In this document: positions 1-6,100 of the stretch, piece after piece | Numbering within the stretch: position 1 is the first letter of the stretch | Layout of the letters: every line of letters starts with the position of its first letter | Origin: an uncultured Phascolarctobacterium sp. | Lineage (GTDB): Bacteria > Bacillota > Negativicutes > Acidaminococcales > Acidaminococcaceae | Direction: 5' to 3' | Assembly (NCBI GenBank): GCA_900552855.1 | Contig: USBG01000030.1 | Coordinates: 1 to 15,214, forward strand | DNA length: 15,214 nucleotides | Translations under genes and position numbers: made by a program | Notes under the pieces: generated by a model | What the model was told of the DNA's origin: nothing | What the model saw: the letters and a program-made list of their open reading frames with translations, nothing else | The model's database searches: none

Positions 1-209
1 ACTCGATAAACATAAGCCTTAAATATTTGCTTACTGCCATCTGTTTCCAGCTCCTGTATTTTCTTTAAACGTGAATAATCTACATATGCTCCCTGACGTG
101 GATAATACTCCAACAAATCACCTATTGTAAAAATTTGTAAATTTGCTAAATCAGCAGCTTTTTTAGGGCCAATTCCCTTTAATTCAGTAACTAATTTCTT
201 CCACCACAT
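1..209 (-). CDS. recG: ATP-dependent DNA helicase RecG, N-terminal fragment
   Basis: The 69 codons read from the ATG at 209 down to the window edge begin MWWKKLVTELKGIGPKKAAD and continue with a segment like FTIGDLLEYYPRQGAYVDYS. This matches the start of RecG, whose N-terminal region opens with a helix-hairpin-like 'LKGIGPKxAxxL...IxTxxDLLxxxPRxYxD' segment leading into the wedge domain. RecG reverses stalled replication forks and branch-migrates Holliday junctions in the cytoplasm. A GAGG ribosome site lies about 7 nt before the ATG. The helicase motor motifs would lie outside the window, so the call rests on the N-terminus alone. It is transcribed divergently from rpmB across a ~105 bp gap; I did not find a convincing recG promoter there. 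Confidence 0.8.
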   Translation of the reverse strand, partial: MWWKKLVTELKGIGPKKAADLANLQIFTIGDLLEYYPRQGAYVDYSRLKKIQELETDGSKQIFKAYVYR

Positions 210-228
210 ATAAAACCTCAAAATATAC

Positions 229-257
229 TTGCTTTTCTATTCTATTTATGGTATGAT
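229..257 (+). promoter_or_regulatory. Sigma-A type promoter of rpmB
   Basis: TTGCTT (229-234), a 17-nt spacer and TATGAT (252-257), with a TG one base upstream of the -10 (249-250; extended -10). It would start transcription near 264, giving a leader of about 50 nt before rpmB. It sits in the recG/rpmB divergent gap. Confidence 0.75.
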
Positions 258-315
258 ACGTTTGTTAAATTTGAATGAGCCTTATGCCTTATTACGTTCA
301 AGGAGGTGGGAAATA

Positions 316-507
316 ATGGCATTCATCTGCGAAATCTGTGGTAAAGGTAAACAAGCTGGTAACAACGTCAGCCACTCCAATAGACACACCAAACGTGCTT
401 GGAAACCCAATATTCAACAAGTAAGAGCAGTAGTTGAGGGTTCTGTAAAACGCGTAAACGTTTGCACCCGCTGCCTGCGCTCCGGTAAAGTAAACCGCGC
501 AATCTAA
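316..507 (+). CDS. rpmB: 50S ribosomal protein L28 (zinc-binding form)
   Basis: A 63-residue protein starting MAFICEICGKGKQAGNNVSH, the standard bL28 opening. bL28 is a small basic protein of the large ribosomal subunit. Two CxxC pairs, CEIC near the N-terminus (residues 5-8) and CTRC near the C-terminus, make this the zinc-binding ('C+') paralogue type. The ATG at 316 is preferred over the more upstream in-frame ATG at 229 because AGGAGG lies about 9 nt before it and family length is 62-64 residues. It is the only plus-strand gene in the window, monocistronic, with its own extended -10 promoter and a terminator directly after it. Confidence 0.96.
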   Translation: MAFICEICGKGKQAGNNVSHSNRHTKRAWKPNIQQVRAVVEGSVKRVNVCTRCLRSGKVNRAI

Positions 508-523
508 TGTTGAAAATAAGAAG

Positions 524-557
524 AAACCAAATGCTGAAAAGTGTTTGGTTTTTTTTT
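524..557 (+). terminator. Rho-independent terminator of rpmB
   Basis: An 8-bp stem AAACCAAA / TTTGGTTT (524-531 with 544-551) around a ~12-nt loop is followed by an unbroken run of T (549-557). It begins 16 nt after the rpmB stop. Confidence 0.8.
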
Positions 558-685
558 ATGCCTGCAAACAGGCTCTTTAACAAAAGTATTCGTAAAAACA
601 GCACTGTCTCCATTCTCAAGACAGGTTATTTTTGCACATACAACATAAATTCTTCCATAATTATATCTTAAACACAATATTCTTT
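558..685. other. Short gene-poor gap between rpmB and the zinc-ribbon gene
   Basis: AT-rich sequence without a convincing reading frame. It holds two weak hairpins: GCCTG-CAAA-CAGGC near 560-573, and CTGTCT/AGACAG around 603-623. Neither is followed by a good T tract on either strand. Confidence 0.4.
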
Positions 686-722
686 AAAAGCCTCCTATAC
701 AGCTTGTACAGGAGGCTTTTTT
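686..722. terminator. Bidirectional terminator between rpmB and the zinc-ribbon gene
   Basis: A ~16-bp stem AAAAGCCTCCTATACA / TGTACAGGAGGCTTTT (686-701 with 705-720, one imperfect pair) with a 3-nt loop. The T tract is better on the plus strand (six T) than on the minus strand (four). It lies 8 nt past the stop of the minus-strand gene and can serve as its terminator as well as a backstop for rpmB transcripts. Confidence 0.75.
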
Positions 723-729
723 CACAAAA

Positions 730-1131
730 TTATTTCAGTCTAGCGCCGCATTCAGGACAGAACTTAGCCAAAGAGCTTACCTTAGCAGTACATTCAGGAC
801 ACAGAATAAAGGCTCTGTACTCGCACAGCTTTTTCTCAAATATTTCAAAGAACTGGTTAACCTCTTTATCCTCGCGCTTCCAGCTATAAATCTGTAAACG
901 ATGACCAGTAGAGTCAAAAATCAACTGAATACTTTCAGCATCAATCTGCTGTAAAGCAACCTGCATGATTTTTTCTTTATTATGGAAGTTGATTAGATGC
1001 TTGGACACATCCTCCTTGTCCACAGTAACGCCCATCTCATTAATGCAAAGCTTAACAAGATTCCAGGCAACATCAATATCAACCTCATAAATTCTATTAT
1101 CAAAGCAAGCGCCTGCGCCATCTATTCTCAT
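730..1131 (-). CDS. Small protein with C-terminal zinc ribbon, unknown function
   Basis: A 133-residue soluble protein. Residues 1-105 are mixed alpha/beta with no family I recognise. Residues 111-128 form a rubredoxin-like zinc ribbon, CPEC followed ten residues later by CPECGARLK, typical of the 'zinc-ribbon domain' tails found on many small bacterial proteins. No signal peptide or membrane segment is seen. The ATG at 1131 has AGGAGG 6 nt upstream. It has its own promoter and a terminator on each side, so it is transcribed alone. The ribbon points to nucleic-acid or protein binding, but this cannot be resolved from sequence. Confidence 0.85.
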   Translation of the reverse strand: MRIDGAGACFDNRIYEVDIDVAWNLVKLCINEMGVTVDKEDVSKHLINFHNKEKIMQVALQQIDAESIQLIFDSTGHRLQIYSWKREDKEVNQFFEIFEKKLCEYRAFILCPECTAKVSSLAKFCPECGARLK

Positions 1132-1155
1132 AATAAACCTCCTGAAAATTCATAT

Positions 1156-1185
1156 ATTGTATATTATAGCATATATTAGTGTCAA
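1156..1185 (-). promoter_or_regulatory. Promoter of the zinc-ribbon gene
   Basis: On the minus strand, a perfect TTGACA (1180-1185) with an 18-nt spacer to TACAAT (1156-1161). A nearer TGCTATAAT (TATAAT at 1163-1168) is an alternative extended -10 element. Either gives a short leader before the ATG at 1131. Confidence 0.6.
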
Positions 1186-1202
1186 ATATGCAAAATAAAA
1201 AC

Positions 1203-1245
1203 AAAAAAAGGCAGAAGCAACGATTAATTATCGTACCTCTGCCTT
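1203..1245 (-). terminator. Terminator of the XRE regulator gene
   Basis: A long stem (AAGGCAGA...TCTGCCTT outer arms, ACGAT/ATCGT inner arms, small loop) sits 13 nt after the XRE stop codon. On the minus strand it is followed by seven T. Confidence 0.88.
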
Positions 1246-1257
1246 AACTTTTGTAAA

Positions 1258-1581
1258 TTAAAGGCCCTCGATGTCTTTCCCCTTCATCAAGCGCAATACT
1301 TTAACCACATCCTCCAAGGTGATTTGCTCCTTGGGTTCTTCTTGCTTTTCTTCAAAGAAGTCGCGCATGCGGCAATTTAAAATTTTTTGAACCTTAAAAA
1401 GATTTTCCAAGGTTACAACAGTCTTTCCCGTCTCGATATTGCTGAGATGAGCTTTAGAGATTTCCATAGCTTCAGCCAAATCAGTTTGAGTAATGCTCTT
1501 TTGCATTCTCATCATCTTGATTTTGAAGCCTACTTGATACAAATCTTGCTTGTTGATTTCAACAGGTTGGATTTCGCTCAT
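1258..1581 (-). CDS. XRE-family helix-turn-helix transcriptional regulator
   Basis: 107 residues. Residues 19-75 are a Cro/C1-type HTH: IKMMRMQKSITQTDLAEAM, then ISKAHLSNIETGK as the recognition-helix region and LENLFKVQKILNC, with the typical 'DFF' after it. Residues 77-107 are an acidic/lysine-rich tail (EEKQEEPKEQ) ending in a short helix. No second effector domain is present, so it is a single-domain DNA-binding regulator of unknown targets. GGAGAGG precedes the ATG at 1581. It is monocistronic, with its own promoter and terminator. The -35 and -10 hexamers of that promoter are complementary to each other, which would suit autoregulation, but that is inference. Confidence 0.9.
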   Translation of the reverse strand: MSEIQPVEINKQDLYQVGFKIKMMRMQKSITQTDLAEAMEISKAHLSNIETGKTVVTLENLFKVQKILNCRMRDFFEEKQEEPKEQITLEDVVKVLRLMKGKDIEGL

Positions 1582-1640
1582 AACATACCCTCTCCAATAT
1601 ATTTATTTTGCAGACAACATCTGCTATTTGTTATACACTA

Positions 1641-1669
1641 ATTGTAGCATAATTTTTCTCTATCTACAA
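1641..1669 (-). promoter_or_regulatory. Promoter of the XRE regulator
   Basis: Minus strand TTGTAG (1664-1669), exactly 17 nt, then TACAAT (1641-1646) preceded by TGC, an extended -10. The boxes read TTGTAG...CTACAA as an inverted repeat, so a dimeric repressor could contact both. Confidence 0.65.
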
Positions 1670-1756
1670 GGTACAGTTCTAAAATATCGAAATATTTTTC
1701 ATAATTTCTGCTAATTACTATAAAATCAGTGATTTTTTACTAACTCACTACATTCT

Positions 1757-1891
1757 TTAGTTTTTAGATGCAACATTTTTTACACTAACTTGTTTAACTT
1801 TAGCATTTGGAACATAAATGGCGTCACTATCCTTTAATAGACCACAAATCTTTTTAGCAAAAATTTCTTTAATACAAAAATAGGAGCTGTC
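1757..1891 (-). pseudogene. Possible decayed coding remnant downstream of rny
   Basis: Downstream of the rny terminator hairpin, the minus strand has 44 open codons ending in TAA at 1757-1759. There is no ATG, GTG or TTG at a usable position and no ribosome site. The conceptual product ends in a protein-like stretch, DSDAIYVPNAKVKQVSVKN. First codon positions are strongly purine-rich and codons look like those of the neighbours, so it resembles the C-terminal tail of a lost gene. I do not recognise a family. It could equally be chance openness in AT-rich DNA, or a small gene using an ATT start. Confidence 0.25.
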
Positions 1892-1910
1892 CTACAAAGA
1901 ACAGCTCCTT
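1876..1910 (-). terminator. Terminator of rny
   Basis: A 9-bp perfect stem AGGAGCTGT / ACAGCTCCT (1901-1909 with 1882-1890) with a 10-nt loop, 8 nt after the rny stop. It is followed on the minus strand by A and five T. Confidence 0.88.
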
Positions 1911-1916
1911 TAATTA

Positions 1917-3452
1917 TTATTTTGCGTAGTCTACTGCACGAGTCTCGCGAATGATAACCACCTTGATTTGACCAGGATATTCCATCTCGGCCTCAATCTT
2001 TTTGGAGATATCACGTGCCAGAAGCACTGCAGATGCGTCATCGATAACATCAGGCTTAACCATAATGCGAATCTCACGACCTGCTTGTACAGCATAGCAC
2101 TTATCTACACCCTCAAAGGATTCAGAAATCTCTTCCAATCGAGTTAAACGCTTCAGATAGCTTTCAAGGGTTTCGCGTCTAGCGCCAGGACGCGCAGCTG
2201 ATACAGCATCGCCTGCTGCAACCAGCACTGCTTCAACACTCTTAGGCTCGCAATCACCGTGATGGGCCATAATAGCGTTAATAACAAGCTCGGACTCGCG
2301 GAATTTCTTAGCGATTTCGCCGCCAATCTCAATATGAGAGCCTTCCATTTCGTGGTCAATAGCCTTACCAATATCATGCAGCAAGCCTGCACGTTTAGCC
2401 AGGACTACATCAACACCCAGCTCGGACGCCATAACGCCTGCCAGGTTAGCTACTTCTACAGAATGGTTCAGTACATTCTGACCGTAGCTAGTACGATATC
2501 TTAAACGGCCCAGCAGCTTAATCAGCTCAGGATGCAGACCATGTACGCCAACAGCGAAGGTTGCCTGCTCACCAGCCTCTTTAATCTTCTGCTCAACCTC
2601 TTTTTGTGCCTTTTCCACCATTTCCTCAATGCGGGACGGATGGATACGACCATCATTAATCAGCTTCTCCAGTGCGATACGAGCAACCTCGCGACGAACG
2701 GGATCGAAGCCAGAGATAATAACCGCCTCCGGAGTATCATCAATAATCAGGTCAATACCGGTCAAAGTTTCCAGAGTACGAATGTTGCGGCCTTCACGAC
2801 CAATAATACGGCCCTTCATCTCATCGTTGGGCAGACCAACAACTGATACAGTAGTTTCTGCAACATGGTCAGCAGCACAGCGTTGAATAGCAAGGGAGAT
2901 AATCTCTCTAGCCTTCTTGTCAGCCTCGTCCTTAGCCTGTTGCTCTAAATCCTTAATCAGCATAGCGGACTCATGTTTAACCTCGTCCTCTAAAGACTGC
3001 AGCAGCTCCTGCTTAGCTTCATCGCTAGTCAAGCCAGACAAACGCTCCAGCTCTGTTTGCTGCTTTTTAAGTAAAGCATCAGCCTTCTCCTGAGTAGCAT
3101 TTAAGCGCTGCTCCTTAGAAGCCAGCTTTTCCTCCTTACGCTCGTAGGATTCCAGCTTGCGATCCAGGTTTTCTTCCTTTTGCTGCAAACGACGCTCCTG
3201 ACGCTGTAAGTCGTTACGACGGTCTTTATTTTCACGCTCCATCTCGGAACGCATACGATGGATTTCTTCCTTAGCCTCCATCATAGCTTCCTTACGTTTT
3301 GCTTCACCTGTTTGTTTAGCATCCTCTATAATACGGATAGCTTGTTCCTCTGCAGTAGCAATTTTGTTTTCAGCAACATTTTTACGTACTAAATAACCAA
3401 CGCCACCACCAACAAGGCCCATTACAACAGCGGTTCCAATAATTTCTAAAAT
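1917..3452 (-). CDS. rny: Ribonuclease Y, membrane-anchored endoribonuclease
   Basis: RNase Y begins bulk mRNA decay in many Firmicutes. Counted from an ATT at 3452 the protein is 511 residues, the usual family length. Order: membrane anchor 2-22 (EIIGTAVVMGLVGGGVGYLV), charged coiled coil about 30-180, KH RNA-binding domain about 202-265 (GRIIGREGRNI at 214-224), and HD phosphohydrolase domain with H330 and the metal-binding LLHD at 357-360, ending RETRAVDYAK. The start is uncertain. The frame is open to a TTG at 3503 (528 residues), which has no ribosome site. A GTG at 3461 is overlapped by the Shine-Dalgarno. The strong AGGAGGTGA (3458-3466) is placed ideally only for ATT at 3452. The next ATG, at residue 11, would cut the anchor in half. 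It has its own promoter, long leader and terminator. Confidence 0.93.
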   Translation of the reverse strand: MLEIIGTAVVMGLVGGGVGYLVRKNVAENKIATAEEQAIRIIEDAKQTGEAKRKEAMMEAKEEIHRMRSEMERENKDRRNDLQRQERRLQQKEENLDRKLESYERKEEKLASKEQRLNATQEKADALLKKQQTELERLSGLTSDEAKQELLQSLEDEVKHESAMLIKDLEQQAKDEADKKAREIISLAIQRCAADHVAETTVSVVGLPNDEMKGRIIGREGRNIRTLETLTGIDLIIDDTPEAVIISGFDPVRREVARIALEKLINDGRIHPSRIEEMVEKAQKEVEQKIKEAGEQATFAVGVHGLHPELIKLLGRLRYRTSYGQNVLNHSVEVANLAGVMASELGVDVVLAKRAGLLHDIGKAIDHEMEGSHIEIGGEIAKKFRESELVINAIMAHHGDCEPKSVEAVLVAAGDAVSAARPGARRETLESYLKRLTRLEEISESFEGVDKCYAVQAGREIRIMVKPDVIDDASAVLLARDISKKIEAEMEYPGQIKVVIIRETRAVDYAK

Positions 3453-3666
3453 AGTCCTCACCTCCTGGTTTAGTATTTCTTTAAAAGTTTTTTTGCATAG
3501 CAATAGCAGGCGTATGATACGTCTGCTATAAATGTCCTTATTCCATTGAATCTTTAATCTATTAATCTATAATGCAATTAACGTATTATGAAATTCTGAA
3601 AAAGGGCAAGATAAGATAACTAATAAAAGTTATCCCGTGAAAATCAGTAATATTAACACGATTGGA
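3453..3666 (-). promoter_or_regulatory. Long structured 5' leader of rny
   Basis: About 215 nt lie between the predicted transcription start (near 3667) and the Shine-Dalgarno-proximal start. It holds a hairpin GATAACT/AGTTATC (3615-3634) and a 25-bp near-perfect palindrome (3504-3528). No known riboswitch consensus is recognised. A short in-frame extension from TTG 3503 is possible. Confidence 0.45.
3504..3528. repeat. 25-bp palindrome in the rny leader
   Basis: Two 12-nt arms, TAGCAGGCGTAT and ATACGTCTGCTA on the plus strand, flank a single central G. Eleven of 12 positions are complementary, and the exception is G opposite T. As RNA from the minus strand it folds into a ~10-bp hairpin with one A-C mismatch. 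As DNA it has the form of an operator. Confidence 0.6.
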
Positions 3667-3673
3667 TATGTAC

Positions 3674-3702
3674 ATTTTAAATAAAATTTACACAATTGTC
3701 AA
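3674..3702 (-). promoter_or_regulatory. Promoter of rny
   Basis: Minus strand TTGACA (3697-3702), a 17-nt spacer and TAAAAT (3674-3679). The -35 begins only about 10 nt after the recX stop, and no terminator separates recX from rny, so recX transcripts may also read into rny. Confidence 0.8.
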
Positions 3703-3711
3703 GCTAAAGCA

Positions 3712-4758
3712 CTACATATCGTTATCATTATATAACCTGCACAATAAAATGTGCATAAATCTTGCAGAAAATCCCCTTGCAGCCATAAACCTTCCTGCTG
3801 CTGCTTGAATTTTTTTAAGTGCTGCCATACGCTCTGCAGCCTTATTGGTCTTGCTATATCCCCATCTACTGCCCCATTTACTAGTTTTTTTAGTACTTTT
3901 TCTTAAAGACCTAACAACGGTTTCCTCTTCATCTGTTTCTAAAAAATCGATATCTTCCTGCTCCTCATTTGCCAAGGAAGATGTCTCTAGCTTTTGCAAA
4001 TCCTGAAGCTTTTTCCTATTTTGCTGCATAAATACCCCTACGGCTGCCTCTGCTCTTTGTTCCTCAAGCTCCACCGTAAACTGCTCCAAAACCTTGGCAA
4101 TGCACTCTGCATCAATGCTGCGTTTTTTTAGCTCGGCCTGCAAATGCATGCGTCCATATACGCGCTTATTTAGCCACATTTCATACACTCGAAAGGCATA
4201 GCGTTCTTCATTTAAAAAATTATATTCCAATAGCTTTGCTACTGCTTCTCTAGAAAAATTTTCTGGTGCACCCTTTTTTATTAGCTTTTCAAACATCTCT
4301 GCCTTACTATAATCACGAAATGTTAAAAGATTAAGAGCATAGTCATACACTTGATTAACATTCGTAAAGCGTTCCTCAGGCTTCTGCTGCGTTTTAGATT
4401 TTTTACCTCTTTTGCTGTATTTCTTATCTACTTTTACATCATCCGCATCCATTATAGTATCGGCAACAAAACCATCAGCACTATTTAGTTCAGTGTATCC
4501 TTGCTGCTCAACGGTGCTTTTTGGAGCAATCTTAATTTTTTTTTCTGCCGCCATAAATTCGGCAGCGTTTAATACCTTTTTTGGCTTAGGGATGTAGGAT
4601 GCTTTTAGCGAGCTATCCTCATATGCATCAGAACGGAAAATGTCCTTTTGCGCTTTACCAGTAAGCCCTGCTTTCTTAGGCGCCTCTAGCTGCTCAATTA
4701 GCTCTCGCAGTTTAGATATTTTTGGCTCCTTATTCTTATCTCTATCCATATCTACCAT
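3712..4758 (-). CDS. recX: RecX family regulator of RecA, unusually long
   Basis: RecX binds RecA filaments and modulates recombinase activity. The family's three-helix repeats are visible: about 137-185 (VYDYALNLLTFRDYSKAEMF, then VAKLLEYNFLNEERYAFRVY), about 186-230 (KRVYGRMHLQAELKKRSID) and a last repeat about 316-342 (AAGRFMAARGFSARF). At 348 residues it is well above the usual ~150-270. The excess is a ~135-residue lysine-rich, low-complexity N-terminal extension and a ~60-residue acidic-then-basic insertion (about 250-315) before the last repeat. It lies directly downstream of recA, the common order, but behind a strong terminator. The ribosome site is weak (GGATGG before the second ATG, codon 4), so ATG at 4758 or 4749 may be used. 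Core identity is solid; the extension's role is unknown. Confidence 0.88.
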   Translation of the reverse strand: MVDMDRDKNKEPKISKLRELIEQLEAPKKAGLTGKAQKDIFRSDAYEDSSLKASYIPKPKKVLNAAEFMAAEKKIKIAPKSTVEQQGYTELNSADGFVADTIMDADDVKVDKKYSKRGKKSKTQQKPEERFTNVNQVYDYALNLLTFRDYSKAEMFEKLIKKGAPENFSREAVAKLLEYNFLNEERYAFRVYEMWLNKRVYGRMHLQAELKKRSIDAECIAKVLEQFTVELEEQRAEAAVGVFMQQNRKKLQDLQKLETSSLANEEQEDIDFLETDEEETVVRSLRKSTKKTSKWGSRWGYSKTNKAAERMAALKKIQAAAGRFMAARGFSARFMHILLCRLYNDNDM

Positions 4759-4871
4759 CCATATCGTTTATTCAGCTTTCATTATCTTAAATAACCTATA
4801 TTAATGTATTGCAAACATTAAGCTACTTAATATTGCTATCAAAACTGCATAATATTTTCAAATTACATAAC

Positions 4872-4909
4872 AAAACAGCCGCACTGGTACAAAGCACCAA
4901 CGCGGCTGT
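4872..4909 (-). terminator. Terminator of recA
   Basis: A long stem with outer arms ACAGCCGC / GCGGCTGT and inner arms TTGGTGC / GTACCA around a 3-nt loop, followed on the minus strand by TTTTG. It lies 40 nt past the recA stop and separates recA from recX, although the T tract is short. Confidence 0.85.
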
Positions 4910-4949
4910 CACATAACCTTATACTAGAAAAAGCCCAATGCCTTAACTA

Positions 4950-6017
4950 TTATTCTTCATCTCTAAAGATGGAGTTATCAAATTCTTGCGGTGCCTCTTC
5001 AGCTACAACCTCTACAGTCTCAGGCTGCTTAGCAACAGTTGTTGCACGAATTTTAGCTTCAATCTCTGCTGCAATTTCAGGATTTTCACGCAGGAAATCC
5101 TTAACCTTTTCCTTGCCCTGACCAAGACGAACATCACCATAGGAATACCATGCACCGCTCTTATTGATAATATCCAGCTCAGCGCCAAGGTCAACCAGGC
5201 AGCCCTCATGGGAAATACCCTGACCATACATAATATCAAACTCTGCCTGCTTAAAGGGAGGTGCAACCTTATTTTTAACAACCTTTACACGAGTACGGCT
5301 GCCAATCATGTCGTTACCGTTTTTAATGGTATCAGCACGACGAACATCAAGACGAATAGTAGAATAGAACTTCAGCGCACGACCACCAGTAGTAGTTTCC
5401 GGATTGCCAAACATAACGCCAACCTTTTCACGAATCTGGTTGATGAAAATAGTTGCACATCTGGATTTAGCAATCAAACCAGTCAGCTTACGCAGAGCCT
5501 GGCTCATCAAACGTGCCTGCAGACCTACATGGGAATCACCCATTTCGCCTTCAATTTCAGCACGAGGAACAAGAGCAGCTACAGAGTCAATTACGATAAT
5601 GTCAATAGCACCACTACGAACAAGTGCATCGGCAATCTCCAAAGCCTGCTCACCGTTATCAGGCTGAGAAATAAGTAAATTATCAATATCTACGCCCAGC
5701 TTACGAGCATATTCCGGATCAAGAGCATGCTCCGCATCAATAAACGCTGCATAGCCACCCATTTTTTGTGCCTCAGCAATCATATGTAAGGCAACAGTGG
5801 TTTTACCAGAGGATTCAGGACCGTAAATTTCAATTACACGGCCACGAGGAATGCCTCCAACACCTAAAGCAATATCCAGAGACAGAGCACCGGTAGGAAT
5901 TACCTCGATATTCATCTTAGCGCTAGCCTCGCCAAGCTTCATAATACTGCCTTTACCAAAATCTTTTTCTATTTGGCGCATCGCCATATCTAATGCTTTT
6001 TGTCTATCCGCGTCCAT
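4950..6017 (-). CDS. recA: Recombinase RecA
   Basis: 355 residues, normal length. RecA polymerises on single-stranded DNA, drives strand exchange and stimulates LexA self-cleavage. Visible features: Walker A GPESSGKT (66-73), Walker B IIVID (140-144), the L2 DNA-binding loop region NQIREKVGVMFGNPETTTGG (193-212), and an acidic C-terminal tail (EEAPQEF...FRDEE) that in the family tempers DNA binding. The ATG at 6017 is preceded by AGGAGG with 8-nt spacing. It is transcribed from a consensus promoter whose spacer carries a LexA box, in the 83-bp gap after hslO. recX follows behind a terminator. Confidence 0.98.
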   Translation of the reverse strand: MDADRQKALDMAMRQIEKDFGKGSIMKLGEASAKMNIEVIPTGALSLDIALGVGGIPRGRVIEIYGPESSGKTTVALHMIAEAQKMGGYAAFIDAEHALDPEYARKLGVDIDNLLISQPDNGEQALEIADALVRSGAIDIIVIDSVAALVPRAEIEGEMGDSHVGLQARLMSQALRKLTGLIAKSRCATIFINQIREKVGVMFGNPETTTGGRALKFYSTIRLDVRRADTIKNGNDMIGSRTRVKVVKNKVAPPFKQAEFDIMYGQGISHEGCLVDLGAELDIINKSGAWYSYGDVRLGQGKEKVKDFLRENPEIAAEIEAKIRATTVAKQPETVEVVAEEAPQEFDNSIFRDEE

Positions 6018-6057
6018 ATTATAGTCCTCCTGACTGTATATTTATCTTCTTGCTATT

Positions 6058-6086
6058 ATTATACAAACAAAAGTTCTAATTGTCAA
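6058..6086 (-). promoter_or_regulatory. Consensus promoter of recA
   Basis: Minus strand TTGACA (6081-6086), exactly 17 nt, TATAAT (6058-6063): a perfect sigma-A promoter. Start is expected near 6051, giving a leader of ~34 nt. Confidence 0.92.
6064..6077 (-). promoter_or_regulatory. LexA (SOS) box in the recA promoter
   Basis: Minus strand AGAACTTTTGTTTG lies entirely between the -35 and -10. It fits the Firmicute LexA/DinR half-site pattern GAAC-N4-GTTY. LexA bound here would block polymerase directly, giving damage-inducible recA. LexA itself is not in the window. Confidence 0.78.
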
Positions 6087-6100
6087 GAAACGTTTGGTTA

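Noticed and set aside
251..261. 11-bp identity GTATGATACGT between the rpmB -10 region and the rny leader palindrome (3512-3522)
   Set aside because: Matches of this length are expected several times by chance in a 15-kb window; the rpmB site lacks the outer arms.
229..315. N-terminal extension of L28 from the ATG at 229
   Set aside because: These codons overlap the rpmB promoter and leader; the ribosome site and family length place the start at 316.
4986..5678. 230-codon plus-strand frame antisense to recA
   Set aside because: Lies wholly inside recA; low-complexity Asn/Thr/Leu-rich product with no motif and no independent ribosome site; typical shadow frame.
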